DNA from: Paraphysoderma sedebokerense
Taxonomy: Eukaryota; Blastocladiomycota; Physodermatomycetes; Physodermatales; Physodermataceae
Assembly (NCBI GenBank): GCA_025602915.1
Contig: JAHLJZ010000060.1
Location: 62,001 to 126,000, forward strand
Reading direction: 5' to 3'
DNA: 64,000 bases
The position numbers and the translations under genes are program-made. Below are positions 1 to 10,150 of this stretch, piece by piece; positions within the stretch are counted from its first letter, which is position 1, and each line of letters begins with the position of its first letter. The notes under the pieces are model-generated. The model saw only the letters and a list, made by a program, of their open reading frames with translations. It ran no database searches and was not told the origin of the DNA.

Positions 1-571
1 TGGTGTGTAGGCGAAAAAGATGAAGAAAAAATGTTTTCGGATCCGTTGTATCAAATGGAACCGAAACCAGCCGTATTCAAAACTTGGCAAAGTATTTTGA
101 ATCTCACAGGGGTAGAAAGAGTTGATTTGTTGAAAATGGATATTGAACAGTACACTACTTCCTATTACCTCTTTCTTCATCCTGTTAAGTCTTATCTTAC
201 CCGCCTTTCCAATTCAGTTTCGAATGGCAAGTACTCCCATTCTTTGCAAACATTCCACCCGCCTCTCTTCCGACTCAAATCCTACTCGAGATTCACTACG
301 ACTCAAGTACACCCACATTTAACCCAGGTTGGTTAAACCATCCTGAAGCGGGCTACAACAGTGCTAAAAGTATGATCAAGTTGATGCGATTTTTAGATGG
401 ATTAGGATACAGAGTTGCAAGAATGGAGTATAATTGGTTTGTGTTGGCGCAATGTTTAAGTATGTCTTCGTGACAAATAATTTACTCGATATCAATTTTT
501 GATTCAGGTTCGGCGGTTGTTGCGCAGAAGTCGTCTTAATCAGAAACGACTACATGATCAACAAAGCTTAA
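1..571 (+). CDS. FkbM/Methyltransf_24-like methyltransferase, 3' part only
   Basis: The C-terminal half of a SAM-dependent methyltransferase; the 5' end lies outside the window. Exons read as 1-149, 218-436 and 508-571, with introns of 68 and 71 bases. The first exon ends in LLKMDIE, the acidic post-II motif typical of FkbM and METTL24-like enzymes. The second continues FEWQVLPFF and then a β-strand LLEIHYD. The last exon gives NWFGGCCAEVVLIRND, the usual cysteine-rich end of METTL-like secretory or membrane methyltransferases. The substrate cannot be told from this fragment. The splice joins restore an uninterrupted frame to TAA at 569-571. Family assignment is fairly firm; a specific function is not. 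Confidence 0.7.
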
Positions 572-1011
572 AGAAAAGGGTTGATGATTGGAGTTAGTAC
601 AGCTGGCGAGACTATGGTTTCAAAGAGTTGCGAGTAGATATCAATGTTAGTTTGTATGACCTTCACTCGTCAGAACTTAATTTTGATTTGTTGTTTGTAA
701 TTGTACGACTGCTCTTGATTAGAGCATGAACTGAGTAGTTAGGCTTTCGTGAATACGTTTGAAACAGAACACTTTGTAGCCCTAAGGGATGTTTCGCATT
801 CAATCAATTTAGAATAAATCCCCGATTGCCTATGTATTTCTTTCGCTCCGTTCTGTACCTTTACAGATAAACGAATCAATTGATCAAAGTTGATACAAAT
901 TCGAAAAATGACATCAGAATTATTAGATTTCTATACTAAATACATGCGTTCATTCGATTGAATCAATCATGATGTAAAGAAAGAGAGTTCCAGAGCACGT
1001 CTTAATGGGCC
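572..1011. other. Intergenic, convergent 3' ends
   Basis: 440 bases between the methyltransferase stop and the thiolase stop on the opposite strand. It is AT-rich with no convincing reading frame. It must hold the two facing polyadenylation regions. Confidence 0.6.
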
Positions 1012-2816
1012 CTAAACGCGTTCAAGAACAACTGCGATACCTTGACCGCCACCGATACCTAATTGATTGGAAATAGAGGTAGGAGAAAGAAAATAGCAAG
1101 ATGAGTCAATCTCGACAGATAGCAATGAGGAACTCAATACCAAACAAAGATATGGCAGAGTTGAAAATCAGCAAAATGGATAAGCGAATCATATTACGTA
1201 CAGGCGCTACCAACAGCATAACGTCCCATTCTTCTTTCCAATTCATATACCAAGTTTGCCAAAATTCTGGCACCACTGGCACCAAGTGGATGACCAATAG
1301 CAATAGCTCCAGAGTTAACATTAGTCTTAGATCTATCCAATCCTAATTCCTTTTCTACTGCCAAGTACTGGGCGGCAAAAGCCTGGTTGACCTCTACGAG
1401 ATCCATATCAGCAAGGGTAAGATTTGCACGACGAAGGGCTTCTTTGATGGCATCAACAGGACCGATACCTATAAATTTAAAAAGTTAAAAACTATATTCG
1501 AAGGGAGGAAGGACCGACTAGTTAACGAAAAAACTCACCCATAATTTTTGGTTCAACGCCGCAGTAAAACCAACTAACAATTCTGGCCAGAGGTTTGATA
1601 TTATGTTCTTTGACCGCATTTTCACCGGCAACAACGAGGGCTGCAGCACCGTCACAGATGCCAGAGGCATTACCAGCGGTCACAGTGCCGGTTTTGGGGA
1701 TGAACACTGATGGCAATTTGGCGAGACTTTCGAGTGTCGTTTGCGGACGCGGATGTTCGTCTTTGCTGAAGTGCTCCACTCCTTTCTTTGTTTTGATTTC
1801 CACAGGAGCAATTTCTGCTTTGAAGTGTCCGTTTTTCTCGGCTGTTTAAGTAGTTCAAAAATTTCAACAATGAGAATCTGGATTGTGATTTTGGAGGGAA
1901 CCGAAAAAACCGTCGTACCTTCGGCCCAACGTTGCTGTGTCTGTAAAGCCAATTTATCACAATCCTCTCGAGAGATATTGTACTGTTGAGCTAGATTTTC
2001 AGCTGTTATACCCATGGGGACTTTCTCGGGATACGAGTCCACCAAAGCCGCCGCCAAGGTATCCTCCAATTTCAGATCAACTCCGTATCTTGTGCCCCAT
2101 CTTGCATTCCTTAAGGCATACGGTGCCTGGGACATACTTTCGGTACCTCCGGCCAAAACCACTTGGGCTTCACCTAATTGAATTTCCTGCGCGGCGTTGA
2201 TGACGGCTTGGAAACCTGAACCGCAGAGACGGTTGACTGTGAGGGCAGGAACATGGATTGGGAGTTTACCGTAGTGTCCGACATGACGGGCAAGATACGC
2301 AGCATCGGCCTGGATATAAATTTTGATAAATGAATCATATCATGAATGAAGCAAGTATAGTGTGAGTATAATGTTCGAGTGTGTGGAGTTTTGGCACCAT
2401 CCAAAGAAGCTTCTGGCCGTCAACATATTCCGATGACCAAATCAAAGGAAGAACCAATTATGAAAACAGCCAAGTAGAATTGTACACATACGCTAGTCTG
2501 AGCTACATTTCCGAAAATGACTGAGTCAACCGGTGTTCCTTTCGGCAACTGCTTTAAAGCAGCTTGAGATGCAATGCCACCAAGATGAGTAGCGGAGAAA
2601 TCTTTTAGTTTTCCTCCAAAAGCTCCAAAAGGTGTTCGCTTACTGATAATTTCCGTACAAGAAATGATTTAAAGCATAACAAGTATCAAGGAATGCAAGC
2701 AATTAGTGAGAATTCAACGTTGACTGATGACGTGAGGACTGCAAGGTTACAAGGAAGAGAGCAAATGACGACACATACGCAGCGACAATAAAAGTATCTA
2801 CGAATTTCTTGGACAT
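1012..2816 (-). CDS. ACAA2: 3-ketoacyl-CoA thiolase, mitochondrial ACAA2 type
   Basis: Thiolase that cleaves 3-ketoacyl-CoA with CoA in the last step of fatty-acid β-oxidation. Six exons: 2816-2779, 2642-2492, 2309-1919, 1841-1539, 1468-1202, 1058-1012, giving 398 residues, the size of animal ACAA2. The active-site cysteine lies in NRLCGSGFQ, the catalytic histidine in [12 protein letters not shown]. The second cysteine, in SACIGGGQG, is built across the last splice junction. [20 protein letters not shown] and [10 protein letters not shown] match ACAA2 more closely than cytosolic ERG10 or peroxisomal POT1. There is no C-terminal SKL-type signal (it ends LERV), so I infer mitochondrial location, as ACAA2 keeps an uncleaved N-terminal signal. 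Upstream of the ATG is 426 bases of putative promoter. Confidence 0.93.
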
Positions 2817-3242
2817 ATTTTATATATGATATATCAGTTGTTGTGTTGTGTTGACAGTTTAAGAAAAGAGGGAATGAATTGTCGCTGGGAACGCCGGGTC
2901 GGAGTGGGGTAAATTTCATGTGGCCTGATTTGAATTTAAACAATACATTGTCCAACAATTGGAAAAGAAAGTCGGACAAGTGTTTTTCTTGTCTAAAATA
3001 TAAAAGTAGCCGATATACTTATTACATTTATTAATCAGTTGAATAATACACATAAAAACGCTCCCAGTGAAGAACAATCAGGCATCATAGTCCATAGGTT
3101 GCAGTAATTCAGTGATAATTGGAATGCCGGATCCTCATGAAAATGACAAAGGGTATGACATAATTGCGTCGTGCGAAATTATATTACGGTAAGAAATAAT
3201 CAAATTATAAAATACAAAAAGTAAAGCAAATTTTGGATGTGC
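2817..3242. other. Intergenic, thiolase promoter side
   Basis: Lies between the thiolase start and the 3' end of the ArfGAP gene, both on the minus strand. No conserved frame was found. It should contain the thiolase promoter and the ArfGAP terminator. Confidence 0.5.
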
Positions 3243-6200
3243 TCAGCTTGGTACAGTCATAGCCGTTGCCCAATTTGTTCGGCCAAATCGTTCTCCTTGG
3301 GCAATCTTCACTTCTTCAAATTGTTCTCTCCTCAGTCTTGTAAGCCAATCTTCGGCATCAGCAATTTTTGATTCGGATACCTTCTTAAATGAGGAAACGT
3401 CGATGGACACTGTATTAGTAGTGTCCACGGATTTTTTCCTCTCTCCGGCCCCAGAATTTGCGTTCGCGGTAGCGACGGGAGCTGGAGCGGGAACAGGAAC
3501 AGGAGGATTCCAAGTGCCAATGGTGACACTCCTTCTCCTTAAACGTTTTAAACCCTCACATATTCTCATTAGCTCTCGGAATCCTAATTCCTCTCCTAAA
3601 ACAGCAAACACCAGTTCTTCCCATTCTTCCCCTTCCAATTTCTTTAAATCAAAAATGTCGCCAGCGTATCCGTTCAGCCATTCATTTTCATCTGCAATTG
3701 AGACTCGTTTTGGCCGTTTTTTGAATGACTCGCTAAACGATGGCATGCGAACTCTACCGAACTCCGATGGCATGCTCTGCGAGCGGCGGCGTGTCTGAGG
3801 CATTTTCGGAGACGGTGGACTAACAGGAGTAATGTCTGTCTGTCGAACATTACGGACGATTAGTTCAATTGTAATGTTGCGAACTTGTGTATCAAATTCC
3901 ATATCAGATAAGTGAGCCAATTGAAAATGTAATGGGGTAGGTTTAAATGGAAGTCGTCGCGGTTTTGTCATCGAATTACTCGATGAAGGGGATGTTGGTA
4001 CGGAAGAGTTTATATTACTCATGTAAGCGTGGAAATATTGATATTCTTTTAGCCGAGACTAGATTCGTACAAGTTAGTAAAAAAGCGGCTTGAAACAAAG
4101 TTTTAAGGTACCAGATTTGAACACATACAGCCAATAATTCATGTCCATGTTGGGCGGCATAATACAATGCTGTCCTTCCATTCTCATCCCTCCCGCCGGG
4201 ATAAGAGCCAAAGTAGATTAACAATTCAGCGACTGCAGTTTCACCTGCAATCGCAGCGAAATGCAGCCACCCTTTTTTCACTCCATCTTTTGGATCTGGA
4301 ACTAACACCTCTAAGTCTAAGCCGGAATTTAATATCTCTAAGACACGATTAACATCACCATTTTGGATTGCCGTAATGACGAAAATGTTCAGTTTCTGTT
4401 CAGCAGACAGTATTTCGGTCGAAGACACGGTCGTTCCACCCGATGTTACACCGGATGTCAGAGACAAATCGGATTCGCTAGATGGTGTGAAAGAATCTGA
4501 ATTGGTAAGAACTAATACTGATTGAACGAATTTGCGACGAATGTATTTGGTGATGATGTATTCGCGTCTTTCGGCCCTGGATTTAGTTGCAGTCAGTTTG
4601 CTAAGTTACAATTCTATTTCTTAATCAACGGGACAACGTACTGCTCAGAATCAGGTGCCGGTTTGGCGACACCAGAGTACAATAACTTGCGTTCTAAAAA
4701 CGTATTGGCCGGTTTGTTTCCTCGTTCTTGTAGAATCTAACATTCACATAAAAATATTGAGCGTATAGCCTCTTTTGCGTTTGGCTGAAATGAACAGCAG
4801 TACCTTTGCATGATCAGACTCCCATTTTGGCATTTTGAGCGGTCGGATTCGACTCACGAATAATCGGGTCCCTTCGGCAATTTTACAACTTAGAGTGCCG
4901 TGGATATCAGCACATTGTCGACACAGGAGAACGCCCCAATTCAGAGAGACGAAATATGGGTCTTGCATGACAATATAGCTAGTTAGACGATATGATGCAC
5001 ATTAATATGGTTGAAGGAATGATATATAGGTACCAGGTTTATCGCAGTCTGCGCAGACTCGATTTTCTGGGATTTCCTGTAACGCCGAAACCACATCAAG
5101 AACTTTGACCTTTCAAAATCATTTCGTTAATAACCAGCCAAACTTAAGAATATCTGGAGCGAAAAAAAAATATTAGCATACTGGCGATTTACCATCCATT
5201 TTCTTTTGATGTAGTCGAAACAAAACTTCGACACCTTTTCTCTCAATATCAATTTTCCTTTGCAATATATTCTCTTTCATCCCCAACAACTTTTCTCCTC
5301 CATTAATAACCTCATACAAAGAATAGTCCATCACGTCAGCCACAATTTTGAATTTCTCCATAGCTGATTTTAGCACGTCATGGACAGTAGTGGAGAGTGT
5401 CACATAGACCGAACAAAAAAGTTGCGAGGCTTTTGAATCAGTTAAAATATGAATTTTAAGGACAGCTTCCTAGGAGTGAGGTTAAGAAGAAGAATTATTC
5501 CAAGTTCGTTAAGAGCTGAATCAATGGAAAATCAAAGAATACCTTGATGTATTTCTTCAGGTGATATTGCACAGAATCGAATTGTGTACCTGCAGAAAGT
5601 ATCATTTCAAGAGGTTTCTCATCATCATTCATTTCGCGTTCCACTTATTTCAGGTAAAAAAGCTTCAGTATAGCCTCTCATATGCCAGTTGAACTTTCCA
5701 GACTAAAAATTATGGTTACCTTTCCCCGTCATCTCTGCAATATAATAATCTGAGAGTTTGTCGTTTTGTTTGTTGAATTTTCCCAGTGCCATTGCTTTAA
5801 TTTCCAATACTGAGGTTTCAGCTGAAATTTGCAGACCTTTGGAACCAACCCAAGGCTCGTCGCTATGAATTCGGATGGCACCGGTGGATATACCATGTCT
5901 TTGTCCCTAAAGTGACGCTACTGTTAGATGAGATGCAGATAAAAATTGATGCCATAAAATTATGAATGGAGAACTCATTCGTATACAGAACACTTACATA
6001 ACCAATGACCGAATTCTTTACAGTCAATGCCGGCGCGTCTGGTTCTTCAGAAATTTCACTTTTCTTGAAACTTTTCAGTATTCCGTTCAATTTTGGACGA
6101 CAATTCTCGCTTGTGACGTTAAAGTTGTTTGCAAGGAATGCAATTTGCTCTTGGTCACATAATTGTTGGAACTGTTCCAAAGGCACGGTTGTGGCTGCTT

Positions 6201-6816
6201 CTAATTTGGCGACGGCAGAAAATAAGTCGTCCAGGGTCAATTGGTCACTCTGAGCAATAATGTCGTCCAGGTGGTCAATATTGCATTCAAGCGTGTGTTT
6301 GACAGTCGAAACGAGGGCCAGTTTTTTCTGGATTGTTTCCCTTAAATTTTGCAGCATTCGGAGCATGTCCGGAGGATGCTTGAGATTTGAAGAGCGACGT
6401 TTAACAACATCTGGATGAGCTGGAGGTGTATTTACAGTTTCATCTTAATAAATTTAGTGAAGACTCTGTCAGCCATTCACCCATAAATTATCTTCTCGAA
6501 AGTTCGTTAGATGGAAAAGGGAAGAACGTACTTGGGACCAACGTCGACATTCTCAAATACTACCAATTTCTGGTTGCAGGCGATAGGAATATTCCAGGTT
6601 ACAAAATACGGTATCCCAGAACGTATGTATATTTGGGCCCAGAATTTCCTCCAAAGGGATGGTCTGCGAGAAGCGAGCGGCAGCAGCGTCAGGGGCCCGC
6701 AATGCTATAATAATTTGGTCGTGCCAAATTTTTGCCACATTTTCTACGAGTCCCCCGCTCTCAGCATGCGACCGTGCGCACAATGCAGGTAGGGGTTTTG
6801 TGCAGTCGATATTCAT
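3243..6816 (-). CDS. ArfGAP protein with two Ras-association domains and ankyrin repeats
   Basis: A multi-exon gene of roughly 970 residues. Order from the N-terminus: an unassigned region; a helical segment (about 6370-6000); RA domain 1 (about 5910-5550, GAIRIHSDEPWV to YHLKKYIK); RA domain 2 (about 5470-5180, VYVTLSTTVHDVLKS to VLFRLHQKK); the ArfGAP zinc finger (about 5110-4530, CADC then CRQC, ending RREYIITKYIRRKF); ankyrin repeats (about 4400-4120, with GWLHFAAIAGE and GRTALYYAAQHGHE); and a C-terminal region whose last exon is 4058-3243, with a SAM-like helix bundle near 3660-3540. ArfGAPs stimulate GTP hydrolysis by Arf and RA domains bind Ras-type GTPases. The arginine after the fourth zinc cysteine (IHR in active ArfGAPs) is glycine here (CADIHGTL), followed by about seven extra residues, so catalysis is doubtful. 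The central and C-terminal joins are in frame; the N-terminal exons and start are uncertain. Confidence 0.72.
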
Positions 6817-7963
6817 GAAGGACTGAATTACTGCCGATATTCATGATAGAAATACAACGAAGAGCAGCTGAAATTCACATGTTTCTTGAGATCATCTCAT
6901 CTCAGCTGTCTCTCATCTGAACGAATCCGCCCAGTATCCGCCTTCCGGTTCTTTAAGACCGCCGATTTGTCAGAATTCACAGAAATTCTCCCGCTCATTC
7001 CAGTTTGATTCCCATTAATCTGAGTAAAGATGAAGTTGTATATACTACTAAATTAGAACAGTTTTATTGCACGCATAGCTCAGTGAAAGAAATACATATG
7101 TTATCTTATGTTATGTTATGACGCAGGAAGCCCCATGCGGGCCTTGCGCTGTTGCCGTCGACTGAAGAACTTTCCACCGTTTCATTATTATCCGATTTAC
7201 GATGTAGGTATCTCTGGAATTACAACGGGAGTAACTCATGTTGTTTCGACGTCAGTCATAATCTATCTCCCCCTTGATCTGCCAACACGATTTAATTCAG
7301 GGGTTATCGTGAAGTCTTGTAGTACAGTAAGACCTGTTTAAAAGCGACACCTTGGTTACACGGCTTACACCCGTTTTTGCCGCCTTAATACCAGGACCAG
7401 TGTCTACGGAGACATTCGCAGTTTCTACTCCAATTCCAAGGGCAGGTGTATATATAGGCTATAGCTGTGGATTTTCCAGCATTATGAACACATGAGAATT
7501 ATACAATATATTCTGCCCTTATATGATTATAAATAGTCCACGTTAGCGTTATTCTTATCTTCGTGCCCTCTCGTACTTTGCAATCATTTTTCCAGCTAAT
7601 TACTGCAGTTTCCATTTTTTATCCAAACACTGAATTAAGAGGTTGATGCTTCGGCAAATACGTAGAAATTATTACAATATCTTTAACAATTGACATGACG
7701 TCGGAAAAGCGGAACTTATATTGGCTGTAAGCACATACTGCAAATGTCCATATTTAAGACATACATAAAATAATTGGAAGTCATGGTTGTTGGCGAGGTA
7801 TTTAGATCATACACCACAAATATGGAAAGAAGATGTGCCCGACGACACGATGGACTGTTACGTAGACAATTTACACGTGACAGAAATCAACAAATTGCAC
7901 TCGAAATTCTGCATCTGGTTGCAAATCTGATATCATTTGACATTATTGAGATAACTTCACTAA
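6817..7963. other. Divergent intergenic region between ArfGAP and NOP15 genes
   Basis: About 1.15 kb with no supported gene. It contains a small TTATG-type repeat near 7089-7120 and a duplicated TCATGAATATCG string near 6813-6846, close to the ArfGAP start. It probably holds two divergent promoters. Confidence 0.5.
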
Positions 7964-9483
7964 ATGGCTCCAATTAACAAAAGAAAAGCGGCTGCTGGTT
8001 TGTATTCTCCATCTTACATATTACTTTCGGTCCATGGAGGGCAGGAAAAGAAAGCATCTTCTGATCAACTATGAAACGCTGTTAAGAATGGTAATGCTGA
8101 TATACTTGTGTTGTAGAACCAGAGATCAAGTCAATTAAAAGGGCTAAAGGTGCTTCGGCCAAGTCTAAGAAGGTTCAGCCAAGGAAAGTTGAGAAAATTG
8201 TCGAGGAAGCGCCTGACAAAAGTGAACAGAATGAAGTATCCGAGGAGCCGCAGAGTGCCTTGAAAGGTGTGACTTCAACTTCGGTTTTGATGATTTTAGT
8301 TGTATGATTCGATAATTAACTGAATTCTTCAACGAATTGTATAATAGTAGATGCTGTCCTTGAAGACGATAATTCAGCGGAATCAACCGCAGCTGCAGCT
8401 GACGGTTATGAAGAAATGTTGGACGATATGTCATCATCAAGTGAAACTGACGAGGAAGGGGAAGAGCAAATTCTTTCTGGCGCTGAATCAGATTCCGGAA
8501 CCGAAGATAAGTCAGACGAAGAAGAACAACTGCATTTTCCTGAAGATCATAAAGTGCTGAATGCGCAGAAAAAAAGTAGAGCGATAAAGACTGGACCACA
8601 GGTAAATGCTCAATGAATGGTGCTCCAATACTTCGATGGTACTCACAATTAGCTGATATAGACAGAGAGAGGCGTAGTGTATCTTGGACGTATTCCCCAT
8701 GGTTTTTACGAAGATGAAATGAGAGCGTACTTTACTCAGTTTGGTAAAGTAACTCGATTAAGAATGTCGCGGAATAAAAAGGTACAGATATTGCTTCATC
8801 ATATATTTATTTTCTGTGGTTTATGTGTTCTAATATAAATTACTTCATAATGTATAGACAGGGAAATCTCGGCATTTCGCTTTCATTGAATTTGAATCTG
8901 CAGATGTGGCCGACATAGTCGCACAAACTATGGATAACTATCTCTTATTCAATCATATTTTGAAATGTCAAGTCGTTCCCAAGGAAAAAGTCCATGCAGA
9001 TTTGTTCAAGGGGGCGAATAGAAAATTTAAAGTTATTCCTTGGGCTAAAGTCGAGATGGTAAAGCACAACAAGGTACAGTTGTGTATTGTTCGATTGTCG
9101 GAATACTCTCTTGCCTCTAACGCATTTCTTTTAAACTCGTAGCCAAAGAGTACGGAGCAATATTCACGCATGGTGAAACGACTCGTAGGCAAGGAGGAGA
9201 AAAAGCGACAAAAATTGAAGGAAATGGGTATTGAATACGATTTTGACGGATACGTATGTACTTACACAGGAATACTTATTTTTCTTTTATTGGTCGAAAT
9301 TTGTTTCTGACATCATCGTTTCATCAGAGCGCTATTGTTAAACCATCTGCGTCTGCTCCGACGGCAGAGAAGGAAAAATCTGAGGTAGCTGAGGCGGGAA
9401 CGAAGCGAAAGGCTGTGCAGAGTGAGAAACAACACGTGAAGCCTGGTAAGACGAATAAAAAGTCACAGAAGGCGAGAAAATGA
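7964..9483 (+). CDS. NOP15: NOP15/NIFK-type nucleolar RRM protein
   Basis: RNA-binding protein of about 345 residues that acts in 60S ribosome assembly (ITS2 processing) in the nucleolus. Exons: 7964-7997, 8117-8266, 8351-8601 (acceptor could be 8348), 8662-8781, 8858-9073, 9143-9253, 9328-9483. The N-terminus is basic, then strongly acidic and serine-rich. A single RRM follows, with RNP2 [11 protein letters not shown] and RNP1 RHFAFIEF. After it comes the NOP15/NIFK-specific stretch [13 protein letters not shown], then [26 protein letters not shown] and a lysine-rich tail ending SQKARK. Each of these marks the NOP15/NIFK family rather than a generic RRM protein. Its 3' end faces the small minus-strand gene at 9554. 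Confidence 0.9.
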
Positions 9484-9553
9484 ATTTCCGATTCCATGTA
9501 AATTGATCGTTTTATTGTATTTATGAGATAATAATGACAGAAAGTTTACATCA

Positions 9554-10009
9554 TCATTCTCCCGATTTGTGCACCCACACATTCTGCACCTGAAAGATTG
9601 GAGAAATTTTGAGCGGGATTTCCAAGCTCCAGACGAGTGACAGATCGGCATATTCAAACGAGTATTGTTTTGAGAATGAATATGCGTAACAGAGGAGGCA
9701 TGGACCGTCGTATTCTCCGAAATAACGCACATATCCTACGCAGAGTTGCTCCTGGATTGCCGTTGTGATGACGGAATGATCATTCTGATGATACGGCATC
9801 GCCGTACTGGGGCAGATGCGCTCGGCCGAGGGAAGAGGCTGAATGCAAAACGGCTGAAACGGAGATAGTGGAATTTCCCTCGTGCGACAAAGAACAATCA
9901 GGAAACAAGACTGAAAACAAAACTGACAACAATGCTCCTAATGAATTTTGCGAATGGCCGGCGATGCAAGACAATTGTCCGCAGTGGGCACAAATGAGCG
10001 ACATGACAT
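9554..10009 (-). CDS. Hypothetical small protein
   Basis: The 3' exon (about 9920-9554) reads without a stop from FLIVLCRTREIPLSPF through MPYHQNDHSVITTA and YVRYFGEYDGPCLLCYAY to SPIFQVQNVWVHKSGE. The composition looks like real protein: aromatic-rich with several cysteines. I do not recognise the family. The first exon is unresolved. An ATG at 10009 joined through an intron with a weak GTGCCC donor and a TTTTCAG acceptor near 9920 keeps the frame; an ATG at 10004 opens a CxxC-containing frame that does not join. The gene is convergent with NOP15 and divergent from the histidine kinase. Confidence 0.4.
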
Positions 10010-10150
10010 AACTGAAAACGGAGTCAACCTTTTTTTTTGTGTCTCGTCCAATCCAGATTTTGCCATAAAGTTAAAACTCAGAATCTTCTAAACGCTTTAT
10101 TATTATCATTGCTACCCAAAATTAAGAATTTCTAGTGCTGGCATGGTATC

